This document shows, one piece after another, positions 19,434 to 28,164 of a stretch of 42,516 nt of DNA. Numbering within the stretch: the first letter of the stretch is position 1; each line of letters begins with the position of its first letter. Under the pieces are notes generated by a model that searched no databases, was not told where the DNA came from, and worked only from the letters and a program-made list of their open reading frames with translations. The position numbers and the translations under genes were made by a program. This DNA is from Tritrichomonas foetus. Lineage: Eukaryota; Parabasalia; Tritrichomonadida; Tritrichomonadidae. Where the stretch lies: positions 1-42,516 of the forward strand of contig MLAK01000156.1 in assembly GCA_001839685.1 (NCBI GenBank). Reading direction: 5' to 3'.

Positions 19434-20007
19434 AAGCTCATTTTTCTGGTCATAAACATTTCTTAATTAGCCCTCTTTTGAAGTAATTCTTCTCATTTTT
19501 AATTTTTGAAGCTTCCTCTTTTTATTTTATTTTTCCATGAATTCTTTGTTTGCCGGGTTGAATTATATCTTAACTTCACAGTGTGAAGCATCTCTTTCAT
19601 TATCGTTTCATAGGTAGAGAGAGAACTCGAGTTTGATCATGGTTGCAATGGATCTAATAAATGTGATAATTTATATTAGAATGTCACCAGTTCTATTTTT
19701 TATAAACTAAAAATATTCGAGAATGTTATTCTATTGTTGATATTGCGTTAATCAAATTCAGAGATATCTAATATCAGTGGCTTGCAAAGATTATAACACT
19801 ACTTCTATTTTGAGTATATAGAGATAGAAATTTGAAATTACTTAAGAAAATCATATATTTTTAACAATACAAAACTTATTTAGATATTAATATATATATA
19901 TATATGTTCTAAGAAACATAATTCTAATTATTGGTTCATCTGAAACCCGTTTTCGGCCGATATCAAAGGTAAATTAAATTGGCCTATTTGGCTTCTTTCA
20001 ATCTTAT
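19434..20007. other. Gene-free stretch between the GTPase and bromodomain genes
   Basis: AT-rich, with a TA dinucleotide run at about 19890-19904. No RNA gene or frame is supported. No clear TCAY(T/A) initiator lies close to the bromodomain gene's ATG; the nearest similar word is TCAAT. Confidence 0.5.
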
Positions 20008-20730
20008 ATGCATTTATCGCCTTACCTCAAGAAGCAATGTCAAGAAGTAATGGAAAAAATTTGCGCTCGCCCAATCGCTCAAATATTCTTTTATCCAGTT
20101 GATCCAATTCAAGATAATTGCCCAAATTATTTCGATATTGTGAAGAACCCAATGGATTTAGGTACAATTAAAAAAAACCTTCGAGGGAACAAATACAAAA
20201 GTGTTTCAGAGTGGAAAAGAGATATGGAACTCGTTTGGTCAAATTCCATATTATTTAATACAGAATCATCTTCAGTTGGAATAATGGCACTTGAGTTACA
20301 AAGTTATTATCTCAAGCTTACAAAATATATATCAGACTCTTACAGAAGTTCTTGGAAAAATCAATTAATTGAATTGCATCAAGAATTCGCCCTTTGTGTG
20401 AAGGAAGTGAACAAATTTAAAGCAGTATCCCTTCCAAAGATAAGACAAGTAATCAAACGTGATCAACTTTGCCCCATTCTTGAAGAATTACCTCCTCCTC
20501 AATTTCGAAGGCATTACAAATTTTTCTCAAAAGATGAAATTAATAAATTGATGAATGATATAAATTCATTGAAAGTCGAGTCCCACATTCAAATGATTGC
20601 ATCAATTTTAAAGGAGCATGAGCCAACTGTTTTTGATGACAGTGAACAAACCGAAATTGACATAAATACACTTCAACCAACTACTCTCAAAATTATTCGC
20701 GATCAAGTTGACCAAATTATTCACTCTTGA
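20008..20730 (+). CDS. Single-bromodomain BET-like protein
   Basis: A 240-residue chromatin reader. The bromodomain occupies about 5-108, with YPVDP (29-33) and the YFDIVKNPMDLGTIKKNL stretch (41-58). Asn84 stands in the acetyl-lysine-binding position (usual YN is FN here). The usual WPF shelf reads QIF (25-27), so ligand preference may differ. About 172-238 match the NET domain of BET proteins (FSKDEINKLMNDINSL, then EIDINTLQPTTLKIIRDQV). Animal and yeast BET proteins carry two bromodomains; this has one, as do some plant and protist members. It presumably links acetylated histones to transcription in the nucleus. Confidence 0.9.
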   Translation: MHLSPYLKKQCQEVMEKICARPIAQIFFYPVDPIQDNCPNYFDIVKNPMDLGTIKKNLRGNKYKSVSEWKRDMELVWSNSILFNTESSSVGIMALELQSYYLKLTKYISDSYRSSWKNQLIELHQEFALCVKEVNKFKAVSLPKIRQVIKRDQLCPILEELPPPQFRRHYKFFSKDEINKLMNDINSLKVESHIQMIASILKEHEPTVFDDSEQTEIDINTLQPTTLKIIRDQVDQIIHS

Positions 20731-20960
20731 ATTTCTGTTATTTTTTTATCATATAGTTTCTTTTTTGAAAATGATCGAAAAAAAAATCATTTTTTCGTTT
20801 TGTGTTCTTCAAAAAAATTCATGAAAAGTAGAAGAAAATGTTTGTTGATATTACTTATAATATTTAATAAAAGGTTTTATATAATATAACTACTATATTC
20901 ACTCTGTTAAATTTTATCAATGGTGATTAAAAACATAAAAATTTAATTAAAAGGATCTTT

Positions 20961-21128
20961 ACTTGTTTAAAAACATTATTATTTGATTAAAAACATTATT
21001 ATTTGATTAAAAACATTATTATTTGATTAAAAACATTATTATTTGATTAAAAACATTATTATTTGATTAAAAACATTATTATTTGATTAAAAACATTATT
21101 ATTTGATTAAAAAGATCATTATTTGATC
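20961..21128. repeat. 20-bp minisatellite
   Basis: Six identical tandem copies of ATTTGATTAAAAACATTATT fill 20981-21100, with degenerate copies on both sides (20961, 21101, part at 21121). It sits between the 3' ends of the bromodomain and IBD genes. Contiguous units without spacers exclude a CRISPR array. Confidence 0.95.
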
Positions 21129-21208
21129 ACAAATTTACAATCATTTGAATGTGGAACAGAAAAAGAGAAAGAAAGTTTGCTTGATTAATATTTTAGAAAA
21201 TCACAAAT

Positions 21209-22615
21209 TTATTCAAAATGGAATGAATCAGGGTAAGCAACTTGTGTGTCAACCTGTGAGCAGTTAAACTGGGAACTCAAATACCAGAACTGCGAATCCT
21301 CTGGTTGTTGGAATTCAGGTTGTTCGCCAATTTGCGACTCGAGATTTGGCAGAACTTGCTCAGGCTTCTTCCTGTTTGCAATATCATCAGCCGACACATA
21401 TTTGGGTCTATTATGCAATGTTTCAACATCACTAACGCCTCTGTATGCTAACTTCAACACATCTGTGAAAAGTAGATCAAGTGTAGATCTGTATTGGTAA
21501 GTACCATCGTGGAATTGAACACCATAGCGATGTTCAGTATCAGGTGGAATAGGGTTATGCAGAATATGAAGTGCTTGTACATTAAAATCATATGAATCAT
21601 CTTTATAAAGGAGAGTGAATTGGTTGGGTGTCTTTGAAGGAATGAGAAGCCATGCTTCCCCTATTTGCTTCTTTAACACAGTCAAAGCGTGATTTTTATC
21701 AGCAAATGGAGAAAACCAATCATTGAATTGAACTTTTTGATCATAGTTTTGTGAAGGAAAGACATTAAAGCCATCAATATCAAATGCTGGTGGTTGTGGA
21801 GTAATACAAGACACTTCACGAAGAGTTAATGAAAGATCAGTTGAATCACCATATCGCATAAAATATTTCACAAAAGAATCAAACGTAACAATTTCACTAG
21901 ATTGTGAAGATTCATCACGCTGTTGTAAAATAAAGTCAAGATTGACTTCAAGTTGAGGATTTTCTCCAACAATTACGGAGATGATTTTGGTGGAATTTGC
22001 ATAATTTAATTCAGAAATTTGAGTCTTCCATAAGTTTGTAACAAATGAAAGGAAAGTTTTGAAGTAGTTGCATTCATAAGAATGTGAATAATACATTCTA
22101 TAAATGTTTAGAAGTTGTGATTGATCTTCAGCTAATAATGTGATCGTTTCTTTCGGCATGAAAGGTACTTCTTTTTCATAATCTGCTGAAGATGGAACAA
22201 ATGCGTTATCAACCCTTTGCTGGAGGCATGGAATATTTTCTGCATCATCGATATTTGAATTTATCGTAAATGACGAGCTTCCGGAAATACGTTTCTTCCA
22301 ATGCCTTGTTTCGATCATGTTAGAAAATTCTGAGCGAAGATCTTGTGCGTTGCTGCTGATAATTTGGAAACCATGGTCGCGGAAATTTGTATTGACTGAA
22401 TTTGCTTTTAAACCGAGAAAACTGCCGAGAATATTAGAATTGATAACGAAATGGCGTCCATCGTTGCACCATGAAGCACCGAGTTCGAGCATTTTTTCGG
22501 GATGTTTTCGCACGAATTGAAGCATGTGAAAAATTTTAACAACAAATTTGGTTCGTCCTTTGCTTTCATCGCGTCCGACAAGGTTTTTAAGCTCATCTAC
22601 AGTATCAACTTCCAT
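21209..22615 (-). CDS. IBD (IBP39-type) transcription factor with SH2-like C-terminal region
   Basis: A 468-residue protein. About 20-115 resemble the initiator-binding domain (IBD) of trichomonad IBP39, a winged-helix fold that binds the Inr. The visible pattern is VVKIFHMLQFVRKHPEKM, then WCNDGRHFVINSNILGSFLGLK, NSVNTNFRDHGF and the basic HWKKR. About 155-270 are helical. About 300-392 follow an SH2-like pattern: Trp300-Phe at the start, WLLIPS (322-327) where SH2 domains have FLVRES, FTLLY, ALHIL, then YGVQF and a late Leu-rich helix. The phosphotyrosine-binding Arg is Ile325. The tail is Gln/acid-rich. It likely acts as a nuclear promoter-binding factor. I see no TCAY(T/A) motif just before its own ATG. 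Confidence 0.8.
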   Translation of the reverse strand: MEVDTVDELKNLVGRDESKGRTKFVVKIFHMLQFVRKHPEKMLELGASWCNDGRHFVINSNILGSFLGLKANSVNTNFRDHGFQIISSNAQDLRSEFSNMIETRHWKKRISGSSSFTINSNIDDAENIPCLQQRVDNAFVPSSADYEKEVPFMPKETITLLAEDQSQLLNIYRMYYSHSYECNYFKTFLSFVTNLWKTQISELNYANSTKIISVIVGENPQLEVNLDFILQQRDESSQSSEIVTFDSFVKYFMRYGDSTDLSLTLREVSCITPQPPAFDIDGFNVFPSQNYDQKVQFNDWFSPFADKNHALTVLKKQIGEAWLLIPSKTPNQFTLLYKDDSYDFNVQALHILHNPIPPDTEHRYGVQFHDGTYQYRSTLDLLFTDVLKLAYRGVSDVETLHNRPKYVSADDIANRKKPEQVLPNLESQIGEQPEFQQPEDSQFWYLSSQFNCSQVDTQVAYPDSFHFE

Positions 22616-22853
22616 GTAAAGAGTGTGCTACTTTATAAGGGGAAATTTCGATGTTAAAGGGGAAAAAATTCTACTAATTTTGCCATGGCAAAATCACTCT
22701 TTCTCAAAGAAGAAAAAATGATTTTATACGCATAAATTAAAAATAAATTATTATTTATTTCATATTTAAATATTCTACAATTATGCTTGCAATTAAATTT
22801 ATAATATTCACTGCTTACATTTCCTTGAAACCCAGAAAACAATATGACATATT

Positions 22854-22858
22854 TCATT
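22854..22858 (+). promoter_or_regulatory. Possible Inr motif TCATT
   Basis: TCATT, 54 bases before the ATG of the glycosyltransferase gene, within the 297-bp gap between two divergent genes. The distance is longer than average. Confidence 0.35.
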
Positions 22859-22912
22859 ATAGAGTTCTCTATAAATATTTAGTGGTGCAAACTGACATCG
22901 TCTTCCTTTGAG

Positions 22913-24109
22913 ATGATTGTTGTTTATACAAGCAGCCATGGCTGGGGACACAATGTAAGAATGGTTTCAATTTTAAACGAACTATACAATTACCAGCTTG
23001 AAGTAGTTACAACAGCTCCCGATTGGCTGATTCGAACTTCGCTTCATAACAAACGATCAAAACCGCTCACAATTCGAACACTTTTGACAGATCCAGGATG
23101 TGTCCAATTCGATCCTTTCACGATCAATATTGAAAAATCGATTGAAGCCTGGAAAAATAATTTTTCAGATCTCGATAAAAAACTTCAAGAAGAAGTCAGC
23201 CTATTGAAATCGAAAGGAATTCCAGTTAGGCTTGTTCTTTCCGACATTTCTTTCTTCGGCCAATTAGTAGCAGAATCCTTGAATGTTCCATCGGTCTGCA
23301 TTGCAACTTTCGACTGGGCTTTTATTTACCAAATTCACGTTAATTCCGATCCTGAACTCAAAGAAATCATTCAAAAAGTACAAGACATCTCAAAAAGATT
23401 TGATTATTGCTTGATTCCTGGAACAGTCTGTAGACCGCTTGAAATTGGGAAGAAACAAATCGAGTTCAATTGGGCATCAAGAAAGCCAACAATTTCTCGA
23501 CCAGATATTCGCGAGAAACTTGGATTAAGTTTAGTTTTAGATTCCGTACTTTTATCTTTTGGTGGTTTTGCCATTAAAAATTTACCTGCCCATGCTTGGA
23601 AGAAATTCAATAACTTTGAATTCTTTGTTTTATTGCCAAAGAAAGATTGTGTGAATCCACATGCATCTAATGTTCACTTCTTAGCTTCAGAAGACTGGTC
23701 AGGCATGCATGTTGATCTTGTTGATACAGTCGATGTTGTAATTGGGAAGTGTGGATATGGCCTTTGTTCAGAAATTTTACATACCAAAAAGCCGTTTTTG
23801 GCAGTTGATAGAAAAGGTAACCCTGAAATCGGTGTTATTAAGAAATATATGAAGAAAACCATTCCTTATCGTGAAATTACTGAAGAGCAATTTAATAATG
23901 GTGAATGGTATGCTTTGAACGAACTCGTGGAAATGAAAGTGAATGAGCTTGATTATGAGAAGTGTGAAGTGAATGGTGAAAAACAAATTGCTTCTTGGAT
24001 TAGAAAGCTTCTTGGTGATAGAGAACCGATTCATATCAACAAAAATATGATTTCATTCTTTGTGTTGATTCTTGCAATCTTTGTGTGGTTTTTCTTGAAG
24101 AAAACATAA
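22913..24109 (+). CDS. Tail-anchored GT-B glycosyltransferase-like protein
   Basis: A 398-residue protein that opens with VVYTSSHGWGHNVR (3-16), the glycine/histidine loop of GT-B glycosyltransferases such as the N-terminal half of plant arabinokinase and MurG-like enzymes. A donor-site-like segment is at about 278-300 (GKCGYGLCSEIL followed by KKPFLAVDRKGNPE). The last 20 residues (about 379-398) are a hydrophobic anchor with a KK end and no lumenal tail, so the enzyme probably faces the cytosol from an ER or organelle membrane. Donor and acceptor cannot be told from sequence. The stop codon runs into TAAA, resembling the parabasalid poly(A) signal. Confidence 0.75.
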   Translation: MIVVYTSSHGWGHNVRMVSILNELYNYQLEVVTTAPDWLIRTSLHNKRSKPLTIRTLLTDPGCVQFDPFTINIEKSIEAWKNNFSDLDKKLQEEVSLLKSKGIPVRLVLSDISFFGQLVAESLNVPSVCIATFDWAFIYQIHVNSDPELKEIIQKVQDISKRFDYCLIPGTVCRPLEIGKKQIEFNWASRKPTISRPDIREKLGLSLVLDSVLLSFGGFAIKNLPAHAWKKFNNFEFFVLLPKKDCVNPHASNVHFLASEDWSGMHVDLVDTVDVVIGKCGYGLCSEILHTKKPFLAVDRKGNPEIGVIKKYMKKTIPYREITEEQFNNGEWYALNELVEMKVNELDYEKCEVNGEKQIASWIRKLLGDREPIHINKNMISFFVLILAIFVWFFLKKT

Positions 24110-24259
24110 ATTTAAATTTTTCTTTCTTTCCTTTTTTAGAATAAAAATATCATATTAACTCTGATTCATTTCTTTTAATGATTTATTTAGAATGGAATGA
24201 TGTATTAGGTAATCTTGGCATGGATGTGTTCATAATGATTTCTTTTTCTTGTAATAATT

Positions 24260-24850
24260 TTACAATTCTTGTATAATTATTTCTTCTTGATATGCTAAGT
24301 GATGTGTCATAAATCTATCTAGTAAAATTCCATATATATGCAAATGAAATAAACTTACATAAAATGATGATAAGTTTCTGGATAAATTGATGTTAATGTT
24401 TGACTGTTTCAATAAGAGACTAACAATCTGAAAATAACCTTTTAAACATGTTTTATAAAGTGGTATTGAATGGATAAAAGTCAAGAAATCCCATTTGGGT
24501 AATCTACGAATTATGAAATATTTCACAAATATTATTTTTGGTATTAATATCAATTTTAGGAAAGTTTAATAAAATTTTAACAATGATCAATTCTCCTTGA
24601 AAGCATGCTTTATGAAGTAGTGTCCAATAACATTTCATTTTTCAAACATTCGGATAAATTCTCCACAATTGTTTTCTCAAGATATTCAATTTTGGAAAGA
24701 TGATCCATTCCCATCTCATCTGAACACTCATTTTTGATCTTAAATAAGTAATAAGATAAGAGAAATGATGAGTTTATAGGGTCGCTACAATGATTTTGTT
24801 CATATTGATCAAGAATCATTTGATGTTGAGATGTGTGAAAGTATGAAGAA
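24260..24850 (-). pseudogene. Decayed ankyrin-repeat gene
   Basis: Ankyrin repeats are legible on the minus strand but in different frames. One frame around 24610-24540 gives LLHKACFQGELIIVKILL then NFPKIDIN. After a stop and frame change, 24480-24390 gives PLYKTCLKGYFQIVSLLL then KQSNININ. A leader frame of 69 codons (24819-24610) ends just before the first repeat. No single frame joins them. Such DUF3447/ankyrin genes are a large family in trichomonads, and pseudogenes are expected among them. Confidence 0.75.
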
Positions 24851-25283
24851 AGATGTAATAAAATAAAAAAGTGACTTCAAAGATTTCAAAGTTTTCACCT
24901 TGATTAGCCCTAATAAATTCACTTATTCTTTTTGTTTTTTTTTGTAGTCGATATGCATGCATATTATGAATCTTAAAATAAACCTAAAAACTCTAAAATT
25001 TAAAGGAAAAAAGAAATTAACCTGAATGACTGATGTATCAAAATAACAACGGTATGAATCATTTGGACTTAATCATAGAACTTCTTTATTAAATCCATTT
25101 ATATGAAAAAATAAGAACAATAGCAAATCTATGATTAACTTGAAAATTAGGAAAATACAACACCATACATCGAAAATTTAAATTTCATATTTTTAACAAG
25201 AACAATTGGTTTTAGATCACTTATGATGAATGCCTTTCAATATGAGATTATAGAGAAAACAAATCTTTAACCCAGTATTCAAC
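24851..25283. other. Gene-free stretch between the ankyrin pseudogene and the transposon
   Basis: AT-rich sequence with no frame or RNA gene that I can support. Confidence 0.5.
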
Positions 25284-25291
25284 ATCACACA
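25284..25291. repeat. Target-site duplication, left copy
   Basis: ATCACACA directly abuts the left terminal inverted repeat and is repeated exactly at 26441-26448. Confidence 0.75.
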
Positions 25292-26440
25292 AGAAGTGTG
25301 CGAACAACCGTTTACTAAAAAAAAGTGAATTTTGACCATATTGTATTTCTGGATGAAATTGATTTTGGAACTTGTGAATTATAGATAAGATAGAATATCC
25401 ATTCAATATCCATATGCCACAGAATGAAGTCGATTCGAACTGTATCATGAAGAAATAATTCACCAAAATTAAAAAACATTTATTTCATCATTATTATTAA
25501 ACTTTATTTTTATATTTACCAAAATTGGGAAAAAATCTCGAAATTTTTGAAATTTTAGTTTTCACCGATGAAAAGTTCTAATTTTTTGAAGTTGAACAGG
25601 AGTCATCATCTGTTTGCTGATGGCATTAAGAAAGTGCCCAACTTTTCTGCTCGTTTTCCCAATATCATCATCAGGGAGTGAACTGCAGGAAAATGACAAT
25701 AATTTCTCTTTTCAGCATAATTTGTTGATTTCCAAAGGAGGGTTCGTCTGCGAATATCGATTTTTTTGATCTTAGGTAGCGAAATATAAAGCTTTTTTGG
25801 TTTTTAACGTACGGATTCCTCACAAAACAATATTCCTGGTGAAATAATTTCATAAGGTCAAAAATTATTTCAGAAATATACATTGATCTAATAAGAAAAT
25901 ATATCAATATTAGGAAGAAAAGTTCTTTATACTATTTATTAANAATGGGAGAATGCCTAATATCATATATTATCAAGTTTCCATCAAGATATTTCCTCTT
26001 AGCTTTATAGGACAAATTGAATGTTAAAAATCGATATGTTCAAATAAACGTATTATTTTTTCAAATTTGAATGAATAATAGAAAAAGTTAATTCCCCAAA
26101 TATTCTGATTCAAGAAATAAAGCTAATATCCGGAATATCTTGCAGCTATATATAAATATGAAACATAGGCCTTGGGCACTATCATTTGTGCAAAGCCAAA
26201 AATTTTGTATTTTTCTTGTTAGGATATGATACTTTGATCATTTTTTAAAAATATTCCTGGTGAAATATATTTAACCTTTGATCCTCTCAAAAAATTCAAA
26301 ATTTGAATGAGAATCTATTTCTCAGGAATTCCGAGACAGATTTTTATATAACTTCGTTGTTTGTATTAGACACATGGCCTATAATAACATATTCCAATTT
26401 CAGAAAGATTCATCGGTGAAGGGTCTGTTCGCACACTTCT
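25292..26440. mobile_element. 1149-bp DNA transposon remnant, 15-bp TIRs, 8-bp TSD
   Basis: The ends AGAAGTGTGCGAACA (25292-25306) and TGTTCGCACACTTCT (26426-26440) are perfect inverted repeats. They extend three more matching bases (ACC/GGT) past a one-base gap. Directly outside both lies ATCACACA (25284-25291 and 26441-26448), a perfect 8-bp target duplication. That size fits hAT, P or Mutator-type transposons. Inside, one minus-strand frame (about 25704-25558) ends in protein-like sequence containing DDDIGKTSRKVGHFLNAISK, but no intact transposase remains. The element ends 137 bases before the ATG of the next gene. One ambiguous base is at 25943. Confidence 0.8.
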
Positions 26441-26448
26441 ATCACACA
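26441..26448. repeat. Target-site duplication, right copy
   Basis: ATCACACA directly follows the right terminal inverted repeat and is identical to 25284-25291. Confidence 0.75.
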
Positions 26449-26577
26449 CTCGAATAGAGGAATTGCTAATAATTGACCAATTTAATTCAAATTTACACCT
26501 ATCAAGGTGAAAAAACAGACCAACTTTTTGTGAAATCTTTGGCCAAATATATCAAGAAAAATCCTTGAAGACATAGA

Positions 26578-27630
26578 ATGAAAAAAGGATCACACAAAAA
26601 CAAATCCAATCGTGAAGGGAATTGCGTTCTCATTTCTTCAGCCGCTATCATCATCCTTATTTTCATAGTACTCGAATTTATCAACCTTGTCTCGAATTTT
26701 TCTCATCCTTTTGTTTATAATGTTATCGACGATTCCGCTTCATTTGCAGCCTCCCAAGCAGCTGCCGAGGCCGCCAAAAATAAAATCACCAAAAGTAACA
26801 CTTCCATCGCTTTCTACATCATTGCAGGCGCATCTCAATCAAAATTAGATCCTGATTTGAGAGGCATTTTCTGGGAGCACCAATTAAAAGATTTCGATTT
26901 CAATTACACCTTACAGTATCTCTCCGACGGCCCATTAAGAGTCAATGGTATCGATTTTATGGTATTACCTGCAAATGGTCCCAGGACATTCCAAGATGCC
27001 CAGTTCTGCATCAGAACACCAGAAACATGGAGACACTTCTATCAGTACAATTTAGACAAGAAATGGTATTATAGGGGAATTCATGATACTTATGTGAATT
27101 TGCCAGAGTTACTCAAATTCATCGACGAGCTGGAAAAGAAGGGAGATCCAATGACCACATATAATTTTGCATTTAACATGCATGAATATGGCCTTCAGTA
27201 TTATCCACAGGGAGGAACAGGCTATTTATTTTCGAATTACGCAATGAGAAAATTCTATGAAAATATTGAGTTGTTTACTCAGCTTTGTCGCGGATCCTTC
27301 GATGATGTAGCACTGACATATTTCTTCAAGAAAATGGGACTCGATGTAATGGATTACCAAACTAATAAGTTTATCGTCACTTGGCCAAATACTGAAAATG
27401 ATGTGATACTCAAGAAACAATACTCAAAGGTACCAAAATGTCCACCATATTACCAGCTTTATCCAAATGCACCAAAATTGATTCCAGCTCCGGCTCACAC
27501 TGTTGCTTCAGTCCACATGCACCGAGTGCCAATGGATTTGCCACCAAGGCTGATTGAAGAAGCACCTGATGATTTCGCTGTATTTTTCCCTGACGCAAAC
27601 ACACCAAGATTCTGCAGAATGACAAAATAA
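26578..27630 (+). CDS. Type II membrane glycosyltransferase, GT31/Fringe-like
   Basis: A 350-residue protein: a short basic cytosolic tail, one membrane span (about 17-38), an Ala-rich stem and a lumenal catalytic domain. WYYRGIHDTYVNLPELL (163-179) aligns with the metal-binding segment of Fringe and C1GALT1-type beta-1,3-glycosyltransferases (usual W..xDDDTYV). Here the triple Asp reads Ile-His-Asp, so only Asp170 remains. QGGTGYLFSNYA (211-222) and DDVALTYFF (242-250) match the later GG and (E/D)DV motifs. The expected site is the Golgi. The stop is followed at once by an A-rich TAAAATAAA run, like the parabasalid poly(A) signal. A transposon lies just upstream. Confidence 0.8.
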   Translation: MKKGSHKNKSNREGNCVLISSAAIIILIFIVLEFINLVSNFSHPFVYNVIDDSASFAASQAAAEAAKNKITKSNTSIAFYIIAGASQSKLDPDLRGIFWEHQLKDFDFNYTLQYLSDGPLRVNGIDFMVLPANGPRTFQDAQFCIRTPETWRHFYQYNLDKKWYYRGIHDTYVNLPELLKFIDELEKKGDPMTTYNFAFNMHEYGLQYYPQGGTGYLFSNYAMRKFYENIELFTQLCRGSFDDVALTYFFKKMGLDVMDYQTNKFIVTWPNTENDVILKKQYSKVPKCPPYYQLYPNAPKLIPAPAHTVASVHMHRVPMDLPPRLIEEAPDDFAVFFPDANTPRFCRMTK

Positions 27631-27855
27631 AATAAATGAAAAAGAATTCGGTTCAAAATGATTTTTATAAATAATGTTCTTTATTAAATAAAAAAAAGTT
27701 AACGACACAAATGATCACTGTTTTATTTTCTTGTTTTTTTTTTCTTCCTTCATCTCAAAAAGTTTTGATGACAATAAGAAATCAAAAGAAACATCATAAA
27801 TATCTCGTGAACAGAAAGAACACATGAATATATAGTTTCAAATTCTTTTAATAAT
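27631..27855. other. Intergenic, nothing recognised
   Basis: AT-rich 3' flank of the glycosyltransferase gene; no further feature. Confidence 0.4.
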
Positions 27856-27942
27856 TCCAAAGTCGTCTAACGGAAAGATATGCAACTTAAGCATTTTTTC
27901 AGATCACAATGCAAGATGGTGGTTCAACTCCACCCTTTGGAT
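27856..27942 (+). ncRNA. tRNA-like element, copy 2, class II size
   Basis: The perfect 7-bp acceptor-type stem TCCAAAG/CTTTGGA closes an 86-nt unit. The D-arm is GTCT-AACGGAA-AGAT with the GG of the loop. The T-arm is GGTGG-TTCAACT-CCACC. TCGTCTAACGG fits an A box closely, and GGTTCAACTCC fits the B box exactly. A run of five T follows within a few bases (Pol III terminator). CTTAAGC could be an anticodon loop (UAA, Leu), but the flanking bases do not form a 5-bp stem. Instead GCATT/AATGC (27891-27895, 27908-27912) pair. This is therefore an atypical Pol III gene or pseudo-tRNA, not a canonical tRNA. Confidence 0.55.
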
Positions 27943-28117
27943 ATTTTTGAGTTTTTTTTTCCATGATCAACTTTCTGAAGTTTACAAATATTCTGCAAAC
28001 ATCATCAAACCTTTCGGAAAGTACGTGCTATTTTGACCCAGTATTCCATGGAAAATGTCATATACGATCTCAAGCTCAATGGTATGTTCTATTTTCTCGA
28101 TTGAGTTATTTTGATCA

Positions 28118-28122
28118 TCATT
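28118..28122 (+). promoter_or_regulatory. Possible Inr motif TCATT
   Basis: TCATT fits TCAY(T/A) and lies 42 bases before the ATG of the coiled-coil gene. Confidence 0.35.
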
Positions 28123-28164
28123 GAAAAGTTGTGAAGATTTTATGTACGTTTAAAAAAAATATTT

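Noticed and set aside
20961..21128. CRISPR-like array of 20-bp repeats
   Set aside because: The units are directly adjacent with no spacers, and the organism looks eukaryotic; it is a minisatellite.
27856..27942. Canonical tRNA-Leu(UAA)
   Set aside because: The length and CTTAAG loop fit, but no 5-bp anticodon stem forms, so only 'tRNA-like' is claimed.
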